From: an uncultured Devosia sp.
GTDB taxonomy: Bacteria; Pseudomonadota; Alphaproteobacteria; Rhizobiales; Devosiaceae
Assembly: GCA_946481445.1 (NCBI GenBank)
Contig: CAMLOA010000002.1
Coordinates: 1-16,730, forward strand
Direction of reading: 5' to 3'
Length of the DNA: 16,730 bases
A model generated the notes under the pieces. It was not told where the DNA came from. It did no database searches and worked only from the letters and a program-made list of their open reading frames with translations. The position numbers were made by a program, and so were the translations under genes. Of the stretch, positions 7,959 to 14,543 are shown piece after piece (positions within the stretch are counted from its first letter, which is position 1; each line of letters begins with the position of its first letter).

Positions 7959-10622
7959 ATGGACTTTCGCATTTCCGCCGATGATCGCGTTGGCGCCACC
8001 ACAAAGGGCGGCAAGCCGCAGCCGGCAGCCCGTACGGGCAAAGGCCGCGAGCGGGTCGAACCGTCGCTGGGGCAATCGGTGGGTGTGTTCGTCGACGACG
8101 AGCGATCCGGCGGTGCGGCGCCCAATCCGCGGGGCAAGGCGCCAAAGCCGCAGAAGCCACCTCGGCGCGGCAAGGGTACCCCGGCCCGCCAGAAGCGGCG
8201 CAGCCGCACGGGCGGTTTCCTCATGGGCCTGCTGTGGTGGGGCTTCGTCGCCTGCCTCTGGGGCGGCATCGCCGTCATCGGCGTCGTGGTCTATTACGGC
8301 GCCCAGCTGCCTTCGGCCAATACCTGGGCCATTCCGGACCGGCCCCCCAATATTCGCATCCTGGCGGCGGATGGCTCGCTGATCTCCAATCGCGGCCAGA
8401 CGGGCGGCGAGGCGATCACCTATCGCGAGCTGCCTTATTACGTGCCCGCGGCCATCATCGCCAGCGAAGACCGCCGCTTCATGCAGCATTTCGGCGTCGA
8501 TCCGCTGGGCCTGGTCTCGGTGGCGATCGAATCGGTGCAGGCGCGCGACATTACCCGCGGCGCCTCCACCATAACCCAGCAGGTGGCCAAGAACCTGTTC
8601 CTCACTCCCGACCAGACCCTGGGCCGCAAGATCCAGGAGATGATCCTGGCGGTGTGGCTGGAGCAGAACTACACCAAGGAAGAAATCCTCGAGCTCTACA
8701 TGAACCGCGTCTATTTCGGCGCGGGTGCAACCGGGATCGAAGCGGCCGCCCAGACCTATTTCGGCGTCTCGGCGCGCAACCTGTCGCTGGGCCAGGCGGC
8801 CATGCTGGCCGGCATCCTGCCGGCGCCGTCGGCTTATAATCCGAAGTCCAATCCCGAGCGGGCCATCGAGCGGCAGCGCCTGTCGCTCAACGCCATGGCC
8901 CGTGACGGCTACATCACCCAGGAGGAGGCCGAAGCTGCCCAGATCGACCCCGACCAGACCGTGCGGACGCGTGTCGCCGGTTCGGAGGACTATGTCGCCG
9001 ACTGGGTGGAAAGCCTGATGACCGCCTATATCGGCGAGATCGAGGATGACGTGGTGGTGCAGACCACCATCGACTTCAAGATGCAGAAGGATGCCGAATT
9101 CATCGTCAAGGAGATGGTGGCATCCGAAGGTCCCAAGCGCGGCTTCAACCAGGGTGCCCTGGTGGCCATGGATGTGGATGGCACGGTGCGCGCCATGGTG
9201 GGCGGCGTCGATTACCAGGCCAGCCAGTACAACCGCGCCGTCACCGCCAAGCGGCAGCCCGGCTCGACCTTCAAGCCCTTCGTCTACATGGCCGCCATGG
9301 AAAAGGGCTATACGCCCGACACGTTGGCCGAGGACGCCCAGTTCGACTACAACGGCTGGAGCCCGCGCAATGCCTCGGGCAAATATGCCGGCACCGTGAC
9401 CTTGCGGCAGGGCCTGGCCTATTCGCTCAACACGATCGCGGCGCGCCTTGCCATCGACGTTACGCCTGAAGCGGTCATCGAGGTTGCCGCGCGGATGGGT
9501 ATTTCCTCCCAGCTGACACCCGTACCCTCGATCGCCCTCGGGACGCAGGAAGTGAACCTGCTCGAACTCACCAGCGCCTATGCGCCCTTCGCCAATGGTG
9601 GCATGGGCGTCATTCCCAACGTGATCACCCGCATCACCTCCAAGGATGGCGAGGTGCTGTTCGAGGCCTCCACTGCCGGCCCCGGCCGGGTGGTGGCGCC
9701 CAATGTGCTGGCCGAGATGAACGACATGCTCGAGACCGCCGTCGAGGTGGGCACGGGCCGCGGCGCCAATCTTGGCGGCTGGGAATTCGGCGGCAAGACC
9801 GGCACGTCGCAGGAATCGAAGGACGCGCTCTTCGTCGGCTATACGTCGGCAATGGTCACCGGCGTGTGGCTGGGCAATGACGACAACACCAAGACCACGC
9901 TGTCGGGCGGCAATGTGCCGGCCGCCATCTGGTCCGAATTCATGACCAAGGCGCATGCGGGCAGGTCGCCGGCGCCGATTCCGGGCGGCAGTTACCGGGG
10001 CCAGGTCGTGGCGCAGCCCATGATCGATCCCGCCACCGGCCAGGCCGTGATGGACCCAACGACGGGCCAGGCGCAGGTGCAGTATGTCGACCCCAATACC
10101 GGGGCGCCGGTGCAGGTCCAGACCGATCCGGCCACCGGCCAGCTCATGCAGCTCGATCCGGCAACGGGCCAATATGTGGCGGTGAGCGCCGTAGCCGCGG
10201 CAGAACAGACAACGCAACCCATCGATCCGGCCACCGGCTGGCCGGTGGGGACGCAGATCGACCCGGCGACCGGCCTGCCCGTTGCCCCCGCCGGCGGCGT
10301 GCTGGTGGATGCCAATGGCAACCAGATCGATCCCGCGACCGGCCTGCCGATCGGCCAGGTGGTCCAGGGCCAGGCCATCGACCCGGTCACCGGCTTCCCG
10401 CTGCAGCCGCAAAGCGCGGGCGTGGGCACCGCGCCCATCGATCCGGAAACCGGCCAGCCCATGGTGCTGATCGTGGATCCGGCCACCGGCCAGCAGGTCT
10501 GGGTGCCCAGCGCCCCGGCCCAGCTGCAGCCGCCCGCCGCGGTTGGCCAGCAGCCGGTCTACCAGGAGCCCGAACGCCAGCGCACCCTGATGGACCTGAT
10601 CTTCGGCAGCGGCGAGAACTGA
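7959..10622 (+). CDS. Class A penicillin-binding protein (PBP1A family) with DPxTG-repeat C-terminal tail
   Basis: Bifunctional peptidoglycan synthase of 887 residues: it polymerises lipid II and crosslinks the strands on the periplasmic face of the inner membrane. Residues 1-86 are a basic, Pro-rich cytoplasmic tail and about 87-113 the single membrane helix. The GT51 glycosyltransferase has E170 in SEDRRF, GASTITQQVAKN at 201-212 and E227 in RKIQEM. The transpeptidase has S436 in STFK, SLN at 489-491 and KTGT at 613-616. From about 689 to 845 comes a tail of eleven DPxTG motifs, absent from usual PBP1A proteins. The family usually ends soon after the transpeptidase, so the protein is about 150 residues long-tailed. 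Start: TTG at 7956 is directly followed by ATG at 7959, which I prefer; the ribosome site is weak. A terminator follows. Confidence 0.95.
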   Translation: MDFRISADDRVGATTKGGKPQPAARTGKGRERVEPSLGQSVGVFVDDERSGGAAPNPRGKAPKPQKPPRRGKGTPARQKRRSRTGGFLMGLLWWGFVACLWGGIAVIGVVVYYGAQLPSANTWAIPDRPPNIRILAADGSLISNRGQTGGEAITYRELPYYVPAAIIASEDRRFMQHFGVDPLGLVSVAIESVQARDITRGASTITQQVAKNLFLTPDQTLGRKIQEMILAVWLEQNYTKEEILELYMNRVYFGAGATGIEAAAQTYFGVSARNLSLGQAAMLAGILPAPSAYNPKSNPERAIERQRLSLNAMARDGYITQEEAEAAQIDPDQTVRTRVAGSEDYVADWVESLMTAYIGEIEDDVVVQTTIDFKMQKDAEFIVKEMVASEGPKRGFNQGALVAMDVDGTVRAMVGGVDYQASQYNRAVTAKRQPGSTFKPFVYMAAMEKGYTPDTLAEDAQFDYNGWSPRNASGKYAGTVTLRQGLAYSLNTIAARLAIDVTPEAVIEVAARMGISSQLTPVPSIALGTQEVNLLELTSAYAPFANGGMGVIPNVITRITSKDGEVLFEASTAGPGRVVAPNVLAEMNDMLETAVEVGTGRGANLGGWEFGGKTGTSQESKDALFVGYTSAMVTGVWLGNDDNTKTTLSGGNVPAAIWSEFMTKAHAGRSPAPIPGGSYRGQVVAQPMIDPATGQAVMDPTTGQAQVQYVDPNTGAPVQVQTDPATGQLMQLDPATGQYVAVSAVAAAEQTTQPIDPATGWPVGTQIDPATGLPVAPAGGVLVDANGNQIDPATGLPIGQVVQGQAIDPVTGFPLQPQSAGVGTAPIDPETGQPMVLIVDPATGQQVWVPSAPAQLQPPAAVGQQPVYQEPERQRTLMDLIFGSGEN
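10023..10499 (+). repeat. Coding tandem repeats: eleven DPxTG units at the C-terminus of the PBP
   Basis: Units read (I/V/M/T/L)DPxTG followed by two to four variable residues, often Q-x-V or L-P-V. Eleven match DPxTG and one is degenerate (VDANGNQ). The intervals are irregular, from about 10 to 28 residues. At the DNA level GATCC(G/C)GCCACCGGC-like blocks recur with mainly third-base differences, suggesting old duplication followed by divergence under coding constraint. The repeats are acidic and Pro/Gly/Gln-rich, unlike the folded PBP domains before them. Confidence 0.9.
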
Positions 10623-10662
10623 TCCCGCCGATATGGTGTGGGGTGCATTGCATCCGCTTGCG

Positions 10663-10688
10663 AAAAGGCCGCCCGGAGGCGGCCTTTT
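10663..10688. terminator. Bidirectional intrinsic terminator between PBP and L,D-transpeptidase genes
   Basis: A perfect 11-bp stem, AAAAGGCCGCC (10663-10673) with GGCGGCCTTTT (10678-10688), and a CGGA loop. The A-run on one side and T-run on the other let it work on both strands. It lies about 40 nt past the PBP stop and only 4 nt past the transpeptidase stop, serving both convergent genes. Confidence 0.88.
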
Positions 10689-10692
10689 CCTT

Positions 10693-11376
10693 TCAGGTGA
10701 CGATGATCGGCGCGCCCGACGTCACGCGGTCGTAGAGGTCGATCACATCCTGGAACAGCAGGCGCACGCAGCCGCTCGACACGGCCTTGCCGATGGTTGA
10801 CGGGTCCATCGTGCCATGCACGCGGTAGAGCGTGTCCCGGTTTCCCTGGTGGATATAGAGTGCCCGCGCGCCCAGCGCATTGAGCAGGCCCGGCGGCTGG
10901 CCGTGGCGGTACATTTCGAGCTCGGGCTGGCGATCGACCATTTCGCTGGGCGGAGTCCAGACCGGCCATTTGCGCTTATAGGCTATGTGGCCTTCCCCGC
11001 TCCATTCAAAGCCCGCCCGGCCAAGGCCCACGCCGTAGCGCATGGCGCGTCCATTGGGCATGGTCCAGTAGAGGAAATAGCGGGCGGTATCGACCACGAC
11101 GCGGCCGGCAGGCTGGCCGGTCGGGTTGTCGACCTCCTGCCGCCAGTAGACCGGGTCAACCATGGAAATGTCGGCGGCGGGAACCGGATAGTCTTCCTCG
11201 GGCCGGGCTGCATACTGCATCAGTACATCGGGCGGGACGGCATAGCGCACCGGGCCGGTGGGCACGGGCGGCGTGGGGGTGGTGGTGGCGCAACCGGCAA
11301 GAGCCAGTGCGGAAAGGCTGGCCAGACCGGCCAGTACGGCGCGGCGCGACGGACGCGCGCTGGTGACAAATGACAT
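10693..11376 (-). CDS. L,D-transpeptidase (YkuD domain), predicted lipoprotein/Tat substrate
   Basis: A 227-residue envelope enzyme. The catalytic signature HGTMDPSTIGKAVSSGCVRL contains H187, S201, G202, C203 and R205 of the YkuD active site. Such enzymes form 3-3 crosslinks or attach proteins to peptidoglycan; which applies here cannot be told. The N-terminus SRRAVLAG (residues 10-17) is twin-arginine-like, and LALAGC ends at C29 in a lipobox, so export with lipid anchoring is likely. The Thr/Pro-rich stretch after C29 is a plausible linker. The ATG at 11376 has AAGGA six nt upstream (+ strand 11383-11387). It lies 59 nt after a small secreted protein gene on the same strand and converges with the PBP gene, giving an envelope context. 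Length is usual for the lipoprotein-type ErfK/YbiS group. Confidence 0.93.
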   Translation of the reverse strand: MSFVTSARPSRRAVLAGLASLSALALAGCATTTPTPPVPTGPVRYAVPPDVLMQYAARPEEDYPVPAADISMVDPVYWRQEVDNPTGQPAGRVVVDTARYFLYWTMPNGRAMRYGVGLGRAGFEWSGEGHIAYKRKWPVWTPPSEMVDRQPELEMYRHGQPPGLLNALGARALYIHQGNRDTLYRVHGTMDPSTIGKAVSSGCVRLLFQDVIDLYDRVTSGAPIIVT

Positions 11377-11435
11377 GAAGGATCCTTGGCCCCATCAGGG
11401 CTGAAAGAGAACGGGAAGATCGGAAAGGGACGTCT

Positions 11436-11774
11436 TCAGGTCTCTATCGGGGGGCGCAGCAAGGGGCTGCCCTGCCCGCGCGGGGCCATCGAGTCGAGGC
11501 CCGGCCAGGCGCGGGCGTCCGTAGGACAGGCCGGCAGCGGGCTGATGGATACGGGTATGCCGTGATGCTGGCCGCAGGGCATGGTGATGCCGGAGCCCAG
11601 ATCGATCTCGCCCCGCTGGACGCTGACCATGACCGGGATGGACTGGTTGCTCGAATCCACCAGGTTCAGCACCACGATCGGGGTGCTGACATAGCGATGG
11701 GCATGGGCAGTCGCCGCCCCGGCAATGGCGGCAAAGGCAAAGATCGCGACAATGAGGGCAATCAGGCGAGACAT
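11436..11774 (-). CDS. Small secreted protein of unknown function
   Basis: A 112-residue protein that I do not recognise. Residues 1-24 form a Sec signal peptide (SRLIALIVAIFAFAAIAGAA) with an Ala-x-Ala site at AHA, so it is exported. The mature part of about 86 residues has a beta-like stretch (STPIVVLNLVDSSNQSIPVM, then VSVQRGEIDLGSG), two Cys (in MPCGQHH and LPACP) that may form a disulfide, and a Pro/Arg-rich end. The start at MSRLIAL is chosen because it opens the signal peptide; a GAGG lies only two nt from it, which is short. The open frame continues upstream with low-complexity sequence that looks non-coding. It sits 59 nt before the L,D-transpeptidase gene and may be co-transcribed with it. 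The signal peptide supports a real gene, but no family could be assigned. Confidence 0.65.
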   Translation of the reverse strand: MSRLIALIVAIFAFAAIAGAATAHAHRYVSTPIVVLNLVDSSNQSIPVMVSVQRGEIDLGSGITMPCGQHHGIPVSISPLPACPTDARAWPGLDSMAPRGQGSPLLRPPIET

Positions 11775-11883
11775 GTCCTCGTGATTGGCATCGATTGAGG
11801 CAGGATATTGGCCATGCGCCTGCTTGTTGCGCCCGGCCATGCCGTTGGCTCGCGACCGTGTGCTTTGGGCAACGCGGGCGGCG

Positions 11884-13554
11884 TCAGTAGCGCCCCTGGT
11901 CGCTGCCGCAGAAGGGATCGACGGGGCTGGTGCCGGAAAAGGCACTGCGCCCCATGATGGCCTCGACCACGGCCGCCTGCAGTGCTTCGCTCGAGCCATA
12001 GGCGTTGACGTATGCCGGCACGCGCGGCGCGTCATGGAGGTAATAGGGATAGCCGAACGAGATCATCAGGCTGGGAATGTCATGCCAGTAGCGGTGCATG
12101 GCCCCGAAGACCGAGCCGGTCAGCTTGTGCCAATCGAGGTAGATGCGGCTGCGGGTGAGCAGGGTTTCCTCGGCGAAGAGGTAGACCACAAGATCGAAGT
12201 CGCGCGGGCTCACATCCATGCCGGGGGCATAGACGGTCACCTCGAACCCTTCCTTCTCCAGCCGATCCGGCACGCTGAGCGGCAGCGGCTGGGGCACGAA
12301 GGGCAGCACCACGCCGCCGGAGAAGACCAGCACGCGCCTGGTTCTGGCCGGAGACAGCGGCAGCAGGCCTTTGACATCCTTGACCAGGGTGGGCACGCGT
12401 GCCGTCACGCCCTGTGCCAGGAGGCGGCTCTGCTCGCTCCCCACCAGCAATTGTGCCGCGTCGAGGTTGGGCTCGGGCCGGTCGAGATGCAGGCCCAGCG
12501 CCGCCTTGAGCGCGAGGATGCGGGTGACCGCCTCGTCCACGCGCTCCTGGGTCAGGCGGCCATCGGCGACCGCCTTGACCAGCCGCATCAGGTCGGCATT
12601 GGGATCGTCGGAGAACAGGATCACGTCGCAGCCCGATATGATCACTTCGGGCAGGGTTTCGTCGCGTGGGCCCCAGTCGCCCAGGCCGGCCATGGGTGTG
12701 GCATCGGAAACGATCAGGCCGTTGAAGCCGAGTTCGCGCCGCAGCAGGTCGAGATTGAGAACCTTGCTCAGCGAGGCCGGGCGATAGGCCTCGGCTCCCG
12801 CATCGGGGTCCAGCGCCCTGACGAAGGCCGGCAGGGCGATATGGGCGGACATGATCGAGAGCACGCCCTGGGCAATGGCCTTGCGATAGAGGCGGCCAAA
12901 GGTCTCTTCCCATTGCGGCATGGTCAGCGGGTTGACCGTGGTCACCAGGTGCTGGTCGCGATCGTCGAACCCCTCGCCGGGCCAGTGCTTGGCGGTGGCG
13001 GCCACGCCATTGGCCTGGAAAGCGGCGATCTGCGCCATGGCATGCCGTTCGACCTTGTCGATATCGCTGCCATAGGAGCGCGTGCCGACAATGGCGCTGC
13101 GCCAGGCCGAATTGATATCGATGACCGGCGTGAAGCTCCAGTTGAGCCCCACGGCCGTCGCCTCGCGCGCCATGAGGGTGGAAATGGCCGTGGTCGCCTC
13201 GACATCATCGACTGCCGCCAGGCCCAGCGGGTTGGGCACGGAGGTGCCGAAGGGCAGACTCATGCGGCTGCCTTCGAGATCGGCACTGACCAGCAGCGGC
13301 ACGGCGCTCAGCGTATTGAGGTCACGCGCGAGGGCGATTTCGGCCGCCAGGTCGGCGGAATAGATGCGGGTGATGCCACCCGGCTTGAAGCTGCGGACCT
13401 CCTCGGCCACTTCGGCCGGCGTACCGCGCGCGAGCAGGACGAAGAGCTGGGCCAGCTTGTCGCGCGGCGAGAAGGCGTCGCGGGTGGCATTGACCCAGTC
13501 AATGGCCGCCGCATCGAGGTTGAACGGGCTGGCGGAAAGATCGATCTCGGCCAA
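11884..13554 (-). CDS. Glycoside hydrolase family 3 protein, beta-N-acetylhexosaminidase (NagZ)-like, two-domain
   Basis: A 556-residue retaining glycosidase. The TIM-barrel domain (about 1-360) holds KHWPGEGFDDRDQH at 189-202. It aligns without gaps with the NagZ motif KHFPGHG-x4-D-S-H, keeping the Asp-x-His dyad (D200, H202) that acts as acid/base in NagZ-type enzymes. The GHG His is Glu here (E194). The nucleophile candidate is D284 in GLIVSDATPMAGLG. The remaining 200 residues form a second alpha/beta domain, as in two-domain Bacillus enzymes; Gram-negative NagZ is usually single-domain, about 340 residues. No signal peptide is seen, so it is predicted cytoplasmic, fitting muropeptide recycling, though other beta-GlcNAc substrates are possible. 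The start is TTG at 13554, supported by GGGAGG five nt upstream (+ strand 13560-13565). It lies 61 nt downstream of the CPPC thioredoxin gene and may share its transcript. Confidence 0.88.
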   Translation of the reverse strand: MAEIDLSASPFNLDAAAIDWVNATRDAFSPRDKLAQLFVLLARGTPAEVAEEVRSFKPGGITRIYSADLAAEIALARDLNTLSAVPLLVSADLEGSRMSLPFGTSVPNPLGLAAVDDVEATTAISTLMAREATAVGLNWSFTPVIDINSAWRSAIVGTRSYGSDIDKVERHAMAQIAAFQANGVAATAKHWPGEGFDDRDQHLVTTVNPLTMPQWEETFGRLYRKAIAQGVLSIMSAHIALPAFVRALDPDAGAEAYRPASLSKVLNLDLLRRELGFNGLIVSDATPMAGLGDWGPRDETLPEVIISGCDVILFSDDPNADLMRLVKAVADGRLTQERVDEAVTRILALKAALGLHLDRPEPNLDAAQLLVGSEQSRLLAQGVTARVPTLVKDVKGLLPLSPARTRRVLVFSGGVVLPFVPQPLPLSVPDRLEKEGFEVTVYAPGMDVSPRDFDLVVYLFAEETLLTRSRIYLDWHKLTGSVFGAMHRYWHDIPSLMISFGYPYYLHDAPRVPAYVNAYGSSEALQAAVVEAIMGRSAFSGTSPVDPFCGSDQGRY

Positions 13555-13615
13555 GGCAGCCTCCCAGAATCTTGTTATTGCTCAAGACCTAGCAGAGGCC
13601 GCGCCCGGACGAAAC

Positions 13616-13933
13616 TCAGGCATGCGCCTCCAGCCACTTGATCAGTTGCACCTTGGACTGTGCACCGATCTTGAGGTCGACCGGCTGACCCTGCTTGAAC
13701 ACGATGAGCGTGGGCATGGAGCGCACATTGTAGTTCACGGTCGTGGCCGGATTCTGATCGACGTCGAGCTTGACGATCTTGACCGAGGCGGCCAGTTCAT
13801 CGGCGAGCGCATCGATGCTGGGCTCCATCGCCTTGCAGGGCGGGCACCACTCGGCCGAGAAATCCACCAGCACCGGACGGTCGCTGGCCAGCACCTCGGC
13901 GGCGAAATCGGCATCGGAAACGAACTGGGTCAT
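13616..13933 (-). CDS. Thioredoxin-family protein with CPPC active site
   Basis: A 105-residue thioredoxin fold protein. VLVDFSAEWCPPCKAME at 21-37 places the redox Cys at C30 and C33. The second residue of the motif is Pro instead of Gly, and the Trp of the usual FWAEWC is Ser (S26). The buried Asp (D24) and the cis-Pro loop (RSMPT) are kept, so it should be redox-active. WC[G/P]PC is known as a variation, for example in plant h-type thioredoxins. It has no signal peptide. The ATG at 13933 is preferred over the one at 13948 because AAGGA lies seven nt upstream of it. It follows canonical trxA but is separated by a strong terminator, so it needs its own promoter; the TTG-starting hydrolase gene follows 61 nt later. 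Possibly a specialised paralogue of trxA. Confidence 0.92.
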   Translation of the reverse strand: MTQFVSDADFAAEVLASDRPVLVDFSAEWCPPCKAMEPSIDALADELAASVKIVKLDVDQNPATTVNYNVRSMPTLIVFKQGQPVDLKIGAQSKVQLIKWLEAHA

Positions 13934-14049
13934 GTGACGGTCCTTCATCGGTATTGGACGATGAAGCTAGAGCGAGTCCGCACGCTTGGGAAGGCATGCA
14001 AGATGTGGTGGACCGCCTGGCGGAGGAAACGATTTTCGTGCTTGGGCAG

Positions 14050-14070
14050 CTTGTGAGAAGACCTCACAAG
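14050..14070. promoter_or_regulatory. Perfect 8+8 bp inverted repeat upstream of the CPPC thioredoxin gene
   Basis: CTTGTGAG (14050-14057) and CTCACAAG (14063-14070) flank AAGAC. It lies about 117-137 nt upstream of the CPPC thioredoxin start and just beyond the trxA terminator. It could be an operator for the second thioredoxin gene or a secondary hairpin of the trxA 3' end. No T-run follows on either strand. Confidence 0.45.
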
Positions 14071-14083
14071 TTCCGCCAAAAAC

Positions 14084-14116
14084 AAAAGCACCGCCGGGTT
14101 GCCCAGCGGTGCTTTT
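14084..14116 (-). terminator. Intrinsic terminator of trxA (addA-trxA transcript)
   Basis: On the minus strand an 11-bp stem (14116-14106 with 14094-14084) is continued, after one mismatch, by GGG/CCC around a TTG loop. It is followed by TTTTGTTTTT. The long U-tract makes this a strong rho-independent terminator, beginning about 23 nt after the trxA stop. An A-run on the other side gives partial symmetry, but no plus-strand gene ends here. Confidence 0.9.
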
Positions 14117-14139
14117 GCCAAAGTCCGTCGCGCCAGAAA

Positions 14140-14463
14140 TCAGGCGGCGTGGCTTTCCAGCCATTTGGTCATGGCGGCCTTGGGGGTACCGGCGCCGATC
14201 TTCATGTCGACCGCCTCACCGCCCTTGAACAGGATCATGGTGGGGATCGAGCGCACGCCATACTTGGTCATGGTCGAGGGATTCTCGTCGACATTGAGCT
14301 TGACGATCTTCACCTTGCCCGACAGCTCCGTGCTCAGTTCGTCGAGCAGGGGTGCGATCGCGCGGCACGGCCCGCACCACTCCGCCCAGAAATCCACGAG
14401 GACGGGCTCTTTGGAGTTGAGGACTTCCTCGCCAAAGGTGGCGTCGGAAACTTGAGTAGTCAT
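14140..14463 (-). CDS. trxA: Thioredoxin (canonical CGPC)
   Basis: The standard cytoplasmic thioredoxin, a 107-residue dithiol carrier that reduces ribonucleotide reductase and other proteins and is recharged by thioredoxin reductase. The textbook motif [18 protein letters not shown] places C30 and C33 in CGPC, with D24 buried and the cis-Pro loop [14 protein letters not shown] at about 72-85. Length matches the family. The ATG at 14463 has an AAAGG about nine nt upstream. It lies 80 nt after addA on the same strand, an arrangement (addBA followed by trxA) common in alphaproteobacteria. It is followed by a strong terminator. Its nearest neighbour downstream is a diverged paralogue with the CPPC motif. 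Confidence 0.97.
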   Translation of the reverse strand: MTTQVSDATFGEEVLNSKEPVLVDFWAEWCGPCRAIAPLLDELSTELSGKVKIVKLNVDENPSTMTKYGVRSIPTMILFKGGEAVDMKIGAGTPKAAMTKWLESHAA

Positions 14464-14543
14464 GGATTGTTGCCTTTTGGGTTGAAAGCGGCGGTCTCTG
14501 TGCGCCTAAAGCTGGGAAGAGTCCAGCAAGGCACAAGCAGCCC

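Noticed and set aside
7681..8160. An N-terminal extension of the HExxH protein
   Set aside because: It crosses the divergent promoter region and the PBP 5' end. The signal peptide starts at 7680.
7791..10412. An 873-residue open frame antisense to the PBP gene
   Set aside because: The sense strand has every catalytic motif of a class A PBP. The antisense product is Gly/His/Arg-rich without recognisable domains.
10023..10499. The repeat block as a CRISPR array or intergenic tandem repeat
   Set aside because: It stays in frame inside the PBP gene, the units differ in sequence and spacing, and no cas gene is near.
11785..13641. A 618-residue plus-strand open frame across the GH3 gene
   Set aside because: It is the complement of a clearly conserved GH3 hydrolase and is itself motif-free with skewed composition.
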